Under the pieces are notes generated by a model, which made no database searches, was not told the origin of the DNA, and saw only the letters and a list, made by a program, of their open reading frames with translations. Of a stretch of 64,000 nucleotides of DNA, positions 19,165 through 29,030 are shown piece after piece. Positions within the stretch are counted from its first letter, which is position 1. Each line of letters opens with the position of its first letter. The stretch spans positions 248,001 to 312,000 of the forward strand of contig NZ_SOBW01000007.1 of the NCBI RefSeq assembly GCF_004364975.1, in the 5' to 3' direction. Source of the stretch: Gelidibacter sediminis. Lineage in GTDB: Bacteria > Bacteroidota > Bacteroidia > Flavobacteriales > Flavobacteriaceae. A program made the position numbers and the translations under genes.

Positions 19165-19386
19165 ATGTTACTGATCAGTTTACTTCAATAAATCATCAGT
19201 CTTCAACCACATTTATATGCTTATCACCCAGTTTTCCAAAAGCGGTAACGGATACATATGTGGACCACATGCTATATTTAAGACAAAAACAATTGATGCT
19301 GCTAACTACAAGGTTTTCGGCACATCAATTACATATTGTTTATAAAAAAGCCCAATCCCAGAACCTTTATTTAGCTTTAAATTCAT

Positions 19387-19394
19387 TATTTTTG
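19387..19394 (+). promoter_or_regulatory. -7 box TATTTTTG upstream of fbaA
   Basis: TAnnTTTG match 26 bp before the fbaA ATG. Confidence 0.55.
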
Positions 19395-19419
19395 AAACTA
19401 ATTAAACAACTAAAACATT

Positions 19420-20487
19420 ATGAGTCACAACATAAAACCAGGAGTTGCTACAGGCAAGGAGGTACAGGCCATTTTTAAACTGGCAAAAGAAAAAGGCTTT
19501 GCTTTACCAGCAGTCAATGTCATCGGATCCAACACCATTAACGGTGTGTTAGAAACAGCAGCGGCCTTAAACGCGCCAGTAATAATTCAATTCTCTAATG
19601 GAGGTGCCGTTTTTAATGCAGGAAAAAGTTTGAGCAATGACGGACAAAAAGCAGCAATTGCAGGTGCTGTAGCGGGAGCCAAACATGTACATCTTATGGC
19701 TGAAGCTTATGGTGTTCCTGTGATTTTACATACTGACCATTGTGCAAAAAAATTATTGCCTTGGATAGATGGACTTTTAGATGCAAGTGAAAAGCATTTT
19801 GAAGAAACTGGCAAGCCATTATACAGTTCGCATATGATTGATCTTTCTGAAGAACCTTTAGAAGAAAACATTGAAATCTGTAAAGAATACCTAAAGCGCA
19901 TGAGCAAAATGGGAATGACTTTGGAGATTGAGTTAGGTATTACCGGAGGAGAAGAAGATGGTGTTGACAATACAGATGTTGACGACTCTAAATTATACAC
20001 ACAGCCTGAAGAGGTGGCTTATGCTTATGAAGAACTAAGCAAAGTAAGTGATCAATTTACAATTGCAGCGGCATTTGGAAATGTGCACGGGGTTTACAAA
20101 CCTGGCAACGTCAAACTAACGCCAAAAATTCTAAAGAATTCTCAGGAGTTCTTATCAAAAAAGCACGGTTTACCTCATAATCATATTGATTTTGTATTCC
20201 ATGGCGGCTCAGGTTCTAGTGTAGAAGAAATCAGGGAGGCAATTGGCTACGGCGTGATAAAGATGAATATTGATACAGATATGCAATATGCATTTATGAG
20301 CGGTGTTCGTGATTACTTTACAAAACACGAAGCGTATTTAAAAACTCAAATAGGCAATCCTGACGGTGAGGATTCTCCAAACAAAAAGTATTATGACCCA
20401 CGTGTCTGGCTAAGAAAAGGAGAAGAAACTTTCGTAGAAAGATTAAAAAAGGCATTTGAAGATTTAAATAACGTAAATACTTTATAA
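19420..20487 (+). CDS. fbaA: class II fructose-bisphosphate aldolase
   Basis: Zinc-dependent glycolytic and gluconeogenic aldolase that interconverts fructose-1,6-bisphosphate with the two triose phosphates. Zinc and catalytic residues are visible: HTDHC (catalytic Asp106, zinc His107), NVHGVYKPG (His223), FHGGSGS (His261) and NIDTDMQ (Asn283 region). 355 residues is the usual length of the long class IIA form. Cleanly separated from tamL-like by 255 bp and from accD by 114 bp, each with its own -7 box. Confidence 0.96.
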   Translation: MSHNIKPGVATGKEVQAIFKLAKEKGFALPAVNVIGSNTINGVLETAAALNAPVIIQFSNGGAVFNAGKSLSNDGQKAAIAGAVAGAKHVHLMAEAYGVPVILHTDHCAKKLLPWIDGLLDASEKHFEETGKPLYSSHMIDLSEEPLEENIEICKEYLKRMSKMGMTLEIELGITGGEEDGVDNTDVDDSKLYTQPEEVAYAYEELSKVSDQFTIAAAFGNVHGVYKPGNVKLTPKILKNSQEFLSKKHGLPHNHIDFVFHGGSGSSVEEIREAIGYGVIKMNIDTDMQYAFMSGVRDYFTKHEAYLKTQIGNPDGEDSPNKKYYDPRVWLRKGEETFVERLKKAFEDLNNVNTL

Positions 20488-20492
20488 CTTTG
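20485..20492 (+). promoter_or_regulatory. -7 box TAACTTTG overlapping the fbaA stop codon, for accD
   Basis: Exact TAnnTTTG match whose first three bases are the fbaA stop TAA. It would give accD its own transcript with a leader of about 100 nt. Confidence 0.55.
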
Positions 20493-20601
20493 CACTAATA
20501 TTTAATCCAGAAGTTCTGATTTAAATGTTGGAAGTCTAAAGGAATTTGAGTTATAAACACAAAAGTTTTGCTTTGGCAAAGCTCTAAAATCATACATCAA
20601 T

Positions 20602-21459
20602 ATGTCTTGGTTTAAAAGAAAAACTAAAGGAATCACCACTACTACTGAGGAGAAGAAAGACACGCCGAAAGGCTTGTGGTACAAATCTCCAACAGGTAAA
20701 ATTATAGATACTGAAGAATTAGAGAAAAATTTCTTCGTGAGTCCGGAAGATGGCTATCACGTGAGAATTGGGAGCAAGGAATATTTCCAAATCCTTTTTG
20801 ACAATAATGAATTCAAGGAGTTAGATCCAAATCTAGCCTCTAAAGACCCTCTAAAGTTTGAGGACACAAAAAAATACCCAGACCGTTTAAAAGCTGCTGA
20901 AGCTAAGACCAACCTTAAAGATGCCGTTCGTTGTGCTGTAGGAAAGTCGAAAGGCAAGGATATTGTTGTAGCCTGTATGGACTTTGCCTTTATTGGAGGC
21001 TCTATGGGAAGCGTCGTAGGCGAAAAGATTGCTCGTGCTGGGGAGTATGCATTAAAGAAAAAACTACCCTTTGTAATCATTTCAAAATCTGGCGGTGCAC
21101 GTATGCAAGAAGCCGCTTTATCATTAATGCAATTGGCTAAAACCTCAGCAAAATTGGCCCAATTGGCCGATGCAGGCATTCCATATATTTCCTTGTGTAC
21201 AGACCCAACAACGGGAGGTACAACAGCGTCTTTTGCAATGTTAGGTGACATTAATATCAGTGAACCTGGAGCGCTTATCGGATTTGCTGGACCACGTGTA
21301 GTAAGAGACACTACGGGCCAGGAACTCCCTGAAGACTTTCAAACAGCTGAATTTTTATTGGAACATGGCTTTTTGGATTTTATTACAGAACGAAAAGATT
21401 TAAAGAATAAAATCAATCAATATATAGACTTGATTACTAATGCGCCATTAAGGCCATAG
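20602..21459 (+). CDS. accD: acetyl-CoA carboxylase carboxyltransferase subunit beta, lacking zinc-ribbon cysteines
   Basis: Beta subunit of the carboxyltransferase that moves CO2 from biotin to acetyl-CoA, making malonyl-CoA for fatty acid synthesis. The crotonase-like core is intact: [47 protein letters not shown] and [13 protein letters not shown]. The N-terminal ribbon is aligned ([24 protein letters not shown]), but the CxxC pairs of the E. coli protein are SPTG (29-32) and SPED (47-50), so zinc cannot be held. I recall the same loss in other flavobacterial AccD, so it is likely lineage-wide rather than damage. Confidence 0.93.
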   Translation: MSWFKRKTKGITTTTEEKKDTPKGLWYKSPTGKIIDTEELEKNFFVSPEDGYHVRIGSKEYFQILFDNNEFKELDPNLASKDPLKFEDTKKYPDRLKAAEAKTNLKDAVRCAVGKSKGKDIVVACMDFAFIGGSMGSVVGEKIARAGEYALKKKLPFVIISKSGGARMQEAALSLMQLAKTSAKLAQLADAGIPYISLCTDPTTGGTTASFAMLGDINISEPGALIGFAGPRVVRDTTGQELPEDFQTAEFLLEHGFLDFITERKDLKNKINQYIDLITNAPLRP

Positions 21460-21480
21460 GAGTAAATTTATAGAAAAAGC

Positions 21481-21533
21481 ATGCCACAAGACTTGGATTT
21501 TAAATAAAATTCTGGTAGTTGTGGCATTCTTTT
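21481..21533. terminator. convergent terminator accD / histidine kinase
   Basis: Perfect 9-bp arms ATGCCACAA (21481-21489) and TTGTGGCAT (21519-21527) around a 29-nt loop, with T-rich flanks on either strand (TCTTTTA forward, CTTTTTC reverse). The loop is long for an intrinsic terminator. Confidence 0.55.
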
Positions 21534-21550
21534 ATGAGATGCTATATTTG

Positions 21551-22651
21551 CTATGCTTTTCTTAAAAACACTCTAAAAGTGGTACCTACATCTACTCTAC
21601 TTTCTACGGTAATCTTACCGCCCATGCTCTCCACGTGATTTTTGGTTAAAAACAATCCAATCCCTCTAGCATCGGCACGATTATGGAAGGTTTTCTTAAA
21701 CTGAAAAAGTTCGGCCTGATGGACCTCCATGTCAATACCCATCCCATTATCATGCACCTCTAATATGATGTAATCTTCAGATTCCAAACTGCGTAAATGC
21801 ACATAAGACTGACGCTCTTTAGAACTATACTTAATGGCATTGGTTAACAAGTTCAGGATCACACTGTCAAGATATACAGCAACAGCCATCACATTAAATG
21901 TTCCATCTACTTCATTGATAAGTTTACACTGCTCATGACGCGCAATTGCATTAATATTGTAAATGGCACTGTCTACAAAATCCTTTAAATTTAAGGAAGT
22001 CATTCTTTCTTCAGTACTAAAATCTGATTTTCTAACCTCATTGAGGTTGTCTATCGTACTTTCCAATTGAGATAAGGCCTCCTTAAGCATTAAAAAATTC
22101 TCATTATTCTTTAATACTTCCAATTCCTCCTCCATAAATCCAGAAATCACCCCTAAATTGCCCAAGTGTGTCCTGATATCATGTGTAGCGATATGAGCAA
22201 AATTCTTGAGTTTTTCATTCTGAATGTTCGCAATATTAGTTATCGCATTCATTTGCCCTATCATTTCCTTCTGACGGGTGATATCCACAATTTGAGATAT
22301 AAAGTAGAGTGGCGCGCCATCGATTGGACTGCGTTCAAAAGAAACGGAAAGCAAACCCCATATCACTTTCCCAGTTTTATGAAAATAGCGTTTTTCAATT
22401 TGATAGCGATTAATAGCGCCATTTAACAATTGCCCTAAAAGCTCCATATCTGCAGCTACATCATCTTTATGTGTAATATCAGGAAAGGTCATGGCATAAA
22501 ATTCCTCCTCAGAATACCCTAACAAATCCATTAGACTCTGATTGACTTTGACCCATCGGAAATCTAGCCCAACAATGGCTACGCCGTTAGGAGCGTGGTC
22601 AAAAATATTTTCAAAAAGTTGGTCTTTAATGTTAACTATTTGTGTAGGCAT
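21551..22651 (-). CDS. PAS-domain sensor histidine kinase
   Basis: Probably cytoplasmic two-component kinase; no membrane helix is visible. An N-terminal PAS fold with PAC region (about 10-125: NGVAIVGLDFRWVKVNQSLMDLLGY, FISQIVDITRQKE) leads to a HisKA-like helix pair with phosphoacceptor His157 in THDIRTHLG. The ATPase domain follows, with N box LLTNAIKYS, G1 box DNGMGID and G2 box RGIGLFLTKNHVESMGG. The residue after HDIR is T-H rather than the usual x-P. 366 residues, no receiver domain and no adjacent response regulator, so it is an orphan kinase. Signal unknown. Monocistronic with its own -7 box. Confidence 0.88.
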   Translation of the reverse strand: MPTQIVNIKDQLFENIFDHAPNGVAIVGLDFRWVKVNQSLMDLLGYSEEEFYAMTFPDITHKDDVAADMELLGQLLNGAINRYQIEKRYFHKTGKVIWGLLSVSFERSPIDGAPLYFISQIVDITRQKEMIGQMNAITNIANIQNEKLKNFAHIATHDIRTHLGNLGVISGFMEEELEVLKNNENFLMLKEALSQLESTIDNLNEVRKSDFSTEERMTSLNLKDFVDSAIYNINAIARHEQCKLINEVDGTFNVMAVAVYLDSVILNLLTNAIKYSSKERQSYVHLRSLESEDYIILEVHDNGMGIDMEVHQAELFQFKKTFHNRADARGIGLFLTKNHVESMGGKITVESRVDVGTTFRVFLRKA

Positions 22652-22675
22652 AAGTTAGGGTGTAAATATTTTAAA

Positions 22676-22683
22676 CAAAAATA
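22676..22683 (-). promoter_or_regulatory. -7 box TATTTTTG upstream of the histidine kinase
   Basis: Minus-strand TAnnTTTG match 25 bp before the kinase ATG. Confidence 0.5.
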
Positions 22684-22795
22684 ATTGCGAATAAAGCACT
22701 CTATTAACCCTAAAACGATAATTTGTAGCCAATTCGCTCAAATTATAAACCTTTTAATTTATCTAAACTTACATTCATTGTAACATAATAATTGT

Positions 22796-22803
22796 TATAT
22801 TTG
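22796..22803 (+). promoter_or_regulatory. -7 box TATATTTG upstream of rpsO
   Basis: Exact TAnnTTTG match 55 bp before the rpsO ATG, with a TTG at 22778-22780 at a somewhat short -33 spacing. Confidence 0.65.
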
Positions 22804-22857
22804 CAGCTTGATTCGAAAACCGAGTCGTACATAACAATCATTTACAACAATATTAGC

Positions 22858-23127
22858 ATGTATTTAGATCAGAAAGAGAAAGAAGAAATCTTTACAAAAC
22901 ACGGTAAAGGTGCAAAAGACACAGGTTCTGCAGAAGGGCAAATTGCTTTGTTTACTTACAGAATAAATCATTTAACAGAACATTTAAAAAAGAATCGTAA
23001 AGATTTTAATACTGAGCGTTCATTAGTAAAATTAGTTGGTAAACGTCGTGCATTGCTCGATTATCTAACTAAAAAAGATATCTTAAGATATCGTGCTATC
23101 GTTAAAGAATTAGGATTAAGAAAATAA
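22858..23127 (+). CDS. rpsO: 30S ribosomal protein S15
   Basis: Primary 16S rRNA-binding protein of the small subunit platform. 89 residues from the ATG at 22858 (MYLDQKEKEEIF), with the family motifs GSAEGQIALFTYRINHLTEHLKKN and KRRALLDYLTKKD. An in-frame upstream start at 22792 is rejected because it would overlap the -7 box. The order rpsO-pnp is conserved in many bacteria. A terminator separates the two here, so pnp probably also has its own promoter. Confidence 0.97.
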   Translation: MYLDQKEKEEIFTKHGKGAKDTGSAEGQIALFTYRINHLTEHLKKNRKDFNTERSLVKLVGKRRALLDYLTKKDILRYRAIVKELGLRK

Positions 23128-23138
23128 TCACCATAAAG

Positions 23139-23163
23139 ACCACGCCTTTCAGCGTGGTTTTTT
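23139..23163 (+). terminator. intrinsic terminator after rpsO
   Basis: Perfect stem ACCACGC with GCGTGGT, 6-nt loop, then TTTTTT. Confidence 0.85.
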
Positions 23164-23216
23164 GTTTCTATCATACTCAAGCGTAAGAGTCCACAAAATC
23201 GCATATAAGAAGCGAG

Positions 23217-23236
23217 ATCCTGGAATATGTTCAGGA
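23217..23236. repeat. short palindrome of dispersed-repeat type
   Basis: TCCTG, a loop of about 9 nt, then CAGGA in the rpsO-pnp gap. It resembles the dispersed ATCCTGAA...TTCAGGAT palindromes I recall from many Bacteroidota genomes; the identity is not proven here. Confidence 0.35.
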
Positions 23237-23337
23237 CGAAATAGTTTTTCATTGGTCAACACAACACTACACAACAACACAACTTTGTCCGACTTATTTA
23301 AGACGGAAACCATTGTTTAATTAGAATTAAAAAAATT

Positions 23338-25602
23338 ATGATTCCAAAAGTTTTTAAAGAGGTCATTGACCTTGGTGATGGACGTACAATATCCATCGAA
23401 ACCGGAAAATTGGCAAAGCAAGCCCATGGTTCGGTTGTGGTGCAATCTGGAAACTGTATGTTATTATGTACAGTAGTTTCCAATTACAAACAAAGTGACG
23501 TTGACTTTTTACCGTTGACCGTAGATTACAGAGAAAAATTTGCTGCCTCAGGACGTTATCCAGGAGGTTTCTTCAAAAGAGAAGCAAGACCAAGTGATGG
23601 TGAGGTTTTGACAATGCGTTTAGTAGATAGGGTTTTACGCCCACTTTTCCCAAAAGATTATCACGCTGAAACACAAGTAATGATTCAGTTAATGTCTCAT
23701 GATGATGATGTAATGCCTGATGCTATGGCTGGATTAGCGGCTTCTGCGGCCATTCAGTTGTCAGATTTTCCGTTTGAATGTCCAATCTCTGAAGCAAGAG
23801 TTGGTCGTATTAATGGCGAATTTGTAATCAATCCAACACGTGCACAATTATTAGAATCTGACATCGATATGATGATTGGAGCTTCTGCTGATTCAGTGAT
23901 GATGGTTGAAGGTGAAATGGATGAGATTTCAGAAGAAGAAATGGCTGAAGCCATTAAATTTGCTCATGAAGCAATTAAAGTACAATGTGCTGCGCAAGTG
24001 AGATTGGCTGAAGCTTTTGGTAAAAAAGAAGTTCGTGAGTACGAACCAGAAAGAGAAGATGAAGATTTAGCAAAGAAAATTCACGACTTAGCATACGACA
24101 AAGTATATGCTATTGCAAAAGCAGGTTCAGCTAAACATGAGCGTAGCGCTGCATTTGAAGCGATTAAAGAAGATATTAAAGCCACTTTCAGTGAAGAAGA
24201 ATTAGCTGATTATGGCGGCATGGTGTCTAAATATTACTATAAAGCTGAAAAAGCTGCCATTCGCGATTTAACCTTAAATGAGGGGTTGCGTTTGGACGGT
24301 CGTAAGACGGACGAGATCAGACCAATTTGGTGTGAGGTAGATTATTTACCATCTACACACGGTTCGGCAATCTTTACACGTGGAGAAACTCAAGCCTTGG
24401 CAACAGTTACCTTAGGTACTTCTAGAGAAGCAAACCAAATAGACATGCCATCATTTGAAGGTGAAGAGCGTTTCTATTTACATTATAACTTCCCTCCTTT
24501 TTCAACCGGTGAAGCTAGACCAATCCGTGGCACCTCTCGTAGAGAAGTAGGGCATGGTAACTTGGCACAACGTGCACTAAAAGGAATGGTTCCTGATGAG
24601 TGTCCATACACCGTAAGAGTGGTTTCTGAAGTATTAGAATCTAATGGTTCTTCTTCTATGGCAACCGTTTGTGCTGGTACAATGGCACTAATGGATGCTG
24701 GTGTGAAGTTAACCAAACCAGTTTCTGGTATTGCTATGGGATTAATTTCTGATGGTGATTCTGGAAGATATGCTGTCTTGTCTGATATTTTAGGGGATGA
24801 AGATCATTTAGGTGATATGGACTTTAAGGTTACAGGAACGGCAGATGGTATTACGGCGTGTCAAATGGACATCAAGGTAAAAGGATTGTCTTACGAAATA
24901 TTAGTGAATGCATTAAAGCAAGCACGTAACGGTCGTTTACATATTCTTGAGAAATTGGTAGAAACTATTGCTGAACCTAATGCAGAAGTTAAAGCCCATG
25001 CTCCAAAAATGATTACTCGTGTCATTCCTAATGAATTCATTGGTGCATTGATCGGACCAGGTGGAAAAGTAATTCAAGAGCTACAAAAAGCAACAAAAAC
25101 GACTATTGTTATCAATGAAGACCCAGTTACTGAAGAAGGTATCGTGGAAATTTTAGGTACCAACCAAGAAGGTATTGATGCTGTATTGACTAAAATCGAT
25201 TCATTATTGTTCAAACCAACAGTCGGCGGTACTTATAAAGTGAAGGTAATCAAAATGTTAGATTTTGGTGCTGTTGTAGAATATTTAGATGCACCAGGAA
25301 ACGAAGTGTTATTACACGTAAGTGAATTGGCATGGGAACGTACAGAAAATGTATCTGACGTAGTCAATATGGGCGATGTGTTTGAAGTGAAATACTTTGG
25401 CGTAGATCCTAAAACCCGTAAAGAGAAAGTATCTCGTAAAGCTTTGTTGGACAAACCGGAAGGTTATGTAGCAAGACCGCCAAGAGATAATAATAGAGAT
25501 AATAGAAGTGGTGGCCGTGATAACCGTGGGTCTCGAGACAATAGAGGTCGTGATGACAGACGTGATGATCGAAAACCAAGAGAAGATAGAAAATCAGATT
25601 AA
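23338..25602 (+). CDS. pnp: polyribonucleotide nucleotidyltransferase (PNPase)
   Basis: Phosphorolytic 3'-5' exoribonuclease for mRNA turnover. Domain order: RNase PH domain 1 (about 5-145, [12 protein letters not shown]), helical linker, RNase PH domain 2 (about 315-545, [34 protein letters not shown]), KH domain ([22 protein letters not shown]), then S1 domain ([21 protein letters not shown]). The last 40 or so residues form a low-complexity tail rich in Arg, Asp, Gly and Asn after the S1 domain, possibly for RNA or partner binding. 754 residues, slightly longer than E. coli Pnp because of that tail. Confidence 0.96.
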   Translation: MIPKVFKEVIDLGDGRTISIETGKLAKQAHGSVVVQSGNCMLLCTVVSNYKQSDVDFLPLTVDYREKFAASGRYPGGFFKREARPSDGEVLTMRLVDRVLRPLFPKDYHAETQVMIQLMSHDDDVMPDAMAGLAASAAIQLSDFPFECPISEARVGRINGEFVINPTRAQLLESDIDMMIGASADSVMMVEGEMDEISEEEMAEAIKFAHEAIKVQCAAQVRLAEAFGKKEVREYEPEREDEDLAKKIHDLAYDKVYAIAKAGSAKHERSAAFEAIKEDIKATFSEEELADYGGMVSKYYYKAEKAAIRDLTLNEGLRLDGRKTDEIRPIWCEVDYLPSTHGSAIFTRGETQALATVTLGTSREANQIDMPSFEGEERFYLHYNFPPFSTGEARPIRGTSRREVGHGNLAQRALKGMVPDECPYTVRVVSEVLESNGSSSMATVCAGTMALMDAGVKLTKPVSGIAMGLISDGDSGRYAVLSDILGDEDHLGDMDFKVTGTADGITACQMDIKVKGLSYEILVNALKQARNGRLHILEKLVETIAEPNAEVKAHAPKMITRVIPNEFIGALIGPGGKVIQELQKATKTTIVINEDPVTEEGIVEILGTNQEGIDAVLTKIDSLLFKPTVGGTYKVKVIKMLDFGAVVEYLDAPGNEVLLHVSELAWERTENVSDVVNMGDVFEVKYFGVDPKTRKEKVSRKALLDKPEGYVARPPRDNNRDNRSGGRDNRGSRDNRGRDDRRDDRKPREDRKSD

Positions 25603-25908
25603 ACTCTGATACAAACTTCTTAATACAGCAAACCTCTCAAGCTTTAAAATCTTGGGAGGTTTTTTTATACTCTAATTTTATATAATTACCCGACAAATTT
25701 GCACATTCCCGACAAGCTGTCACCTTCCAAATAATTTTCATTTTGAGTATTCGATAAGCAGAGCACTCTAAAATTCACAAAATCGCAGCCTCCCTCACCT
25801 ATAATTATCAATTTGATGAATCTTTGAAATAAGATGTTAAAAACGGGGCTTCCGTACAGTCCTTGCAGCTATTAGCGCAAATAACATTGATAATCAACAA
25901 AATAAGAA
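25603..25908. other. intergenic gap pnp-proC
   Basis: Contains the pnp terminator and then about 240 bp without a gene or clear -7 box. The 12-mer CACAAAATCGCA at 25776-25787 is also found in the rpsO-pnp gap at 23192-23203. Confidence 0.4.
25631..25667 (+). terminator. intrinsic terminator after pnp
   Basis: 11-bp stem AACCTCTCAAG with CTTGGGAGGTT (one T-G pair), 9-nt loop, then a T-run. Confidence 0.85.
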
Positions 25909-26712
25909 ATGAAAGTATTAGTTATTGGAGCAGGAAATATGGGATTGACCTATGCAGAAGGAATGGCGAGTTCGCCTTTGCTCAGTAAACACAAACTACG
26001 GATTTTTGACACAGATCCAAAAAAAATAGAAACATTACGGCAACAACCACAATTTGATGTCTATGACACTCTTGACGACTGTCTGCCAAAAGCGGATCTC
26101 GTATTTATAGCGGTGAAACCGTATCACAGTGAAGATCTATTTGCGAAAATGAGACCGATGCTCAATGATGATCAAATTTTTGTATCATTAATGGCAGGGG
26201 TCACCATTGAGTCCATACAGGATCATTTAGGCCGTAAAAAGGTGGTGCGTACTATGCCCAACCTTCCAGCTCAAGTTGGCAAAGGGGTAACCTCATATAC
26301 AGAAGCCGCAGAAATTTCGAAAATTGAACTGTTGATGGTTAGAAATCTATTAGATACTACAGGAACTTCCATTCATGTAGATACTGAAAACTTTATAGAT
26401 GCTTCAACAGGGATTTCAGGTAGTGGTCCGGCATATGTATTTTACTTTATGCAATCTATGTTAGAAGCTGCTTTAAAAATGGGATTTTCTGATTATGATT
26501 CAAAAGTTTTGGTAAGTAACACCTTTGAAGGTGCTATTGAACTTTTTAATCAAAATGATATCTCCCCAAAATCCTGGATTGCCAAGGTTGCCTCTAAAGG
26601 TGGCACCACGCAGGCAGCCATAGATTCTATGGAAGATAATAATGTAAAACAACTTATTCAAGACGCGGCCTATGCTGCATTTGATAGAGCTGTTGAATTA
26701 GGAAAAAAATAA
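25909..26712 (+). CDS. proC: pyrroline-5-carboxylate reductase
   Basis: NAD(P)H-dependent last step of proline synthesis. The N-terminal Rossmann motif VIGAGNMGLTYAEG (5-18) and the C-terminal family signature ISGSGPAYVFYFMQSMLEAALKMG are clear, followed by SKGGTTQAAI. 267 residues, full length. proB starts 2 bp after its stop, so the two are one operon. Confidence 0.95.
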   Translation: MKVLVIGAGNMGLTYAEGMASSPLLSKHKLRIFDTDPKKIETLRQQPQFDVYDTLDDCLPKADLVFIAVKPYHSEDLFAKMRPMLNDDQIFVSLMAGVTIESIQDHLGRKKVVRTMPNLPAQVGKGVTSYTEAAEISKIELLMVRNLLDTTGTSIHVDTENFIDASTGISGSGPAYVFYFMQSMLEAALKMGFSDYDSKVLVSNTFEGAIELFNQNDISPKSWIAKVASKGGTTQAAIDSMEDNNVKQLIQDAAYAAFDRAVELGKK

Positions 26713-26714
26713 TA

Positions 26715-27485
26715 ATGAACACAAAACGAGTAGTAGTAAAGGTTGGTACAAACGTACTAACCAATAAGGATAATCGAATTTTAGGCCCCGTATTGAGGGA
26801 ACTGGTAAGACAAATATCTGTTTTAAACGAACGGGATATTGATGTGATCCTGGTATCATCAGGATCAGCCATCGCGGGCAAGGAAATTCTTGGTGAAACC
26901 AGCATAGAGAATCCTACCATAAGAAGGCAAGTGTACTCATCAGTGGGGCAACCCCGTATGATGCGCCATTATTACAGTCTTTTTCATGATTATGGCATGC
27001 GATGCGCTCAGGTGTTGGCTACAAAACGCGACTTTGACAAGGGGAAACACCGGGATAACATGATTAACTGTTACGAAGGTTTGCTGTCAGAAGGCATTAC
27101 ACCCATTGCCAATGAAGATGACGCCACATCCTTGACCATGTCTATGTTTACGGATAATGACGAATTGGCGAGTTTGGTGTCTGAATTATTGGACGCCGAT
27201 AGGCTAATTATTCTTTCTGATACCGATGGCCTATATACAGGCCATCCGGACGACGAAAATTCGAGACAATTAAAAGAGGTCAAAGGCGATGCCAACGTTG
27301 AACAGTATGTTCAAGCCTCAAACAAAAAAGAAGGCGAAGGTCGCGGCGGCATGGCTTCAAAATTAAAAATCGCCAAAGGCACGGCCAAAAAAAATATCCC
27401 TACCTACATCGCTAATGGAAAACGTGAGAACGTTATTGTAGATATTATTGACAATAAGGAGGTGGGAACAAAATTCATTCTTTAA
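26715..27485 (+). CDS. proB: glutamate 5-kinase, short form without PUA domain
   Basis: ATP-dependent kinase that makes gamma-glutamyl phosphate, the committed step of proline synthesis and the usual site of feedback inhibition by proline. The amino acid kinase fold is complete: VVKVGTNVLTN, VSSGSAIAGKEIL, NEDDATSL, LSDTDGLYTG and GRGGMASKLKIAK. At 256 residues it ends with the kinase domain, whereas the E. coli enzyme (367 residues) adds a C-terminal PUA domain. It sits between proC (2 bp upstream) and proA (245 bp downstream). Confidence 0.95.
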   Translation: MNTKRVVVKVGTNVLTNKDNRILGPVLRELVRQISVLNERDIDVILVSSGSAIAGKEILGETSIENPTIRRQVYSSVGQPRMMRHYYSLFHDYGMRCAQVLATKRDFDKGKHRDNMINCYEGLLSEGITPIANEDDATSLTMSMFTDNDELASLVSELLDADRLIILSDTDGLYTGHPDDENSRQLKEVKGDANVEQYVQASNKKEGEGRGGMASKLKIAKGTAKKNIPTYIANGKRENVIVDIIDNKEVGTKFIL

Positions 27486-27558
27486 ACAGAAAGATTATGT
27501 GGAGCGGGCATCAAGACGCTTGAATTAGCAACGAAATTCAATACGAGGCCCATTCAAA

Positions 27559-27622
27559 AATTCCTTCCCTTATTTCAAGGGAGGGTGGCTTCATTGCCAA
27601 AAAAGGAATTGAAGACGGAAGG
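27559..27622. repeat. nested palindromic element between proB and proA
   Basis: The outer arms AATTCCTT (27559-27566) and AAGGAATT (27603-27610) are inverted. Inside, CCTTCCCTT and AAGGGAGGG form a 9-bp stem (27563-27585) and TGGC...GCCA forms a second stem (27586-27599). A further GACGGAAGGG follows. The layout looks like a dispersed intergenic palindrome and could act as RNA processing or attenuation structure within the pro operon. Confidence 0.5.
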
Positions 27623-27730
27623 GCTACAAGCTTCATTCATGACCAATTAGCTTATTAAAAGGGTCTAAGTAGTCACTGAACAGAAATCAACGTAAGCCTT
27701 CTTCAGGAAAAAAAATTTAAACTATATATT

Positions 27731-28930
27731 ATGAAACTTATTCAAACAGCTATAAAAAACAAGGTATTACAATCAATGATTACTATTATTGATAGAGAAC
27801 GACCTGCAATATTAGCGGCCAATCAAAAAGATTTGGACGCTTTTAATCGAGATGATCAAGCACTCTACGACCGTTTGGTAGTTGATGATTCCAAAATTGA
27901 CGGGATGATCAAAGCCATTAAGGAAGTAAAAGCCCAAGATGATCCGGTAGGACAAGAAATATCAGATCTGGTTTTGGACAGCGGATTGAAAATTACTAAT
28001 AAAACGGCACCTTTTGGGACGATTATGATCATATACGAATCGCGACCAGATGTGACTATTGAAGCTGCGGTTTTAGCTTTTAAAGCAAACAATAAAATTC
28101 TATTAAAAGGTGGAAAAGAAGCCTTGAACAGTAATCTTATACTTGAAAAATGCTGGCATGAGGCATTAGAGGAAAATGGTCTTGACAAAGAGTGGATCAG
28201 ACTTCTTCATTTACAGCGCGAAGAAACCCAAGAGTTTCTTAAAAATCCGTCGGAAAAAATAGACCTTATTGTACCTAGAGGTGGAGAACGATTGATCAAA
28301 TTTGTTAAAGATCACGCCACCTGTGCCGTATTGATCAGTGGTAGAGGAAATAATTTCCTATATGTGGCCAAGGACGCCAATTGGGAGAAAACTGTGAAGG
28401 TCATTGTAAACGCCAAAACGGATAAAATTTCGGGATGTAATGCTTTGGATAAGGTGTTGATCGATAAAAATATTCCTAATTATGAAACGAAGCTAAAAGA
28501 TCTTCAAGCCATTCTTCACAATTTAAACGTCGATTTACTTGTTGATGAAAAGGTTGGAAAAGTTCTTACCAACGAAGCCCAGATAAATAGCGAAACCACT
28601 TGGTACGAAGAATTCTTAGCCATGAAGCTTTTAATTGCAGAAACTGACGGGTTAGATGCTGCCATTGAGACTATTAACACCTACTCTGGCGGACATTCGG
28701 CATCCATATTAACGGAGGACAAGGCAGTGGCACAAACCTTTATGGAACAAGTAGACAGTGCAGCAGTCTATCACAATGCATCCACCCGATTTACTGACGG
28801 CGGACAAATGGGTGTTGGCGCTGAGCTGGCCATTAGTACAGACAAATTACACCATAGAGGCCCTTTAGGCTTGAAGCAATTGGTAACTAATAAGTACTAT
28901 GTGTTTGGTGATGGACATGTGAGGGTTTGA
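27731..28930 (+). CDS. proA: gamma-glutamyl phosphate reductase (glutamate-5-semialdehyde dehydrogenase)
   Basis: NADPH-dependent reductase turning gamma-glutamyl phosphate into glutamate semialdehyde for proline synthesis. It has the ALDH-superfamily fold with catalytic Cys236 in KISGCNALD, plus the signatures YESRPDVTIEAA and ILLKGGKEA. The C-terminal HHRGPLGLKQLVTNKYYVFGDGHVR is complete. 399 residues. The stop TGA lies six bases before the first full unit of a 12-unit GAGGT-type 7-nt repeat. Confidence 0.95.
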   Translation: MKLIQTAIKNKVLQSMITIIDRERPAILAANQKDLDAFNRDDQALYDRLVVDDSKIDGMIKAIKEVKAQDDPVGQEISDLVLDSGLKITNKTAPFGTIMIIYESRPDVTIEAAVLAFKANNKILLKGGKEALNSNLILEKCWHEALEENGLDKEWIRLLHLQREETQEFLKNPSEKIDLIVPRGGERLIKFVKDHATCAVLISGRGNNFLYVAKDANWEKTVKVIVNAKTDKISGCNALDKVLIDKNIPNYETKLKDLQAILHNLNVDLLVDEKVGKVLTNEAQINSETTWYEEFLAMKLLIAETDGLDAAIETINTYSGGHSASILTEDKAVAQTFMEQVDSAAVYHNASTRFTDGGQMGVGAELAISTDKLHHRGPLGLKQLVTNKYYVFGDGHVRV

Positions 28931-28936
28931 TAGATC

Positions 28937-29020
28937 TGAGGTGTGAGGTGTGAGGTTTGAGGTTTGAGGTGTGAGGTTTGAGGTTTGAGGTGTGAGGTTT
29001 GAGGTGTGAGGTTTGAGTTC
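28937..29020 (+). repeat. 7-nt tandem repeat TGAGGTT/TGAGGTG, 12 units
   Basis: Twelve consecutive 7-nt units, TGAGGTT or TGAGGTG in mixed order, the last decayed to TGAGTTC. It starts right after proA, in the sense orientation. Because 7 is not a multiple of 3 and each unit holds TGA, three units place a stop in every reading frame. The frame on the opposite strand is a repeat artefact. Confidence 0.95.
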
Positions 29021-29030
29021 TTAAGATGTT

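Noticed and set aside
23192-25787. 12-mer CACAAAATCGCA shared by the two gaps flanking pnp
   Set aside because: Only 12 bp with unrelated surroundings; could be chance or fragments of a dispersed repeat, so not called as a feature.
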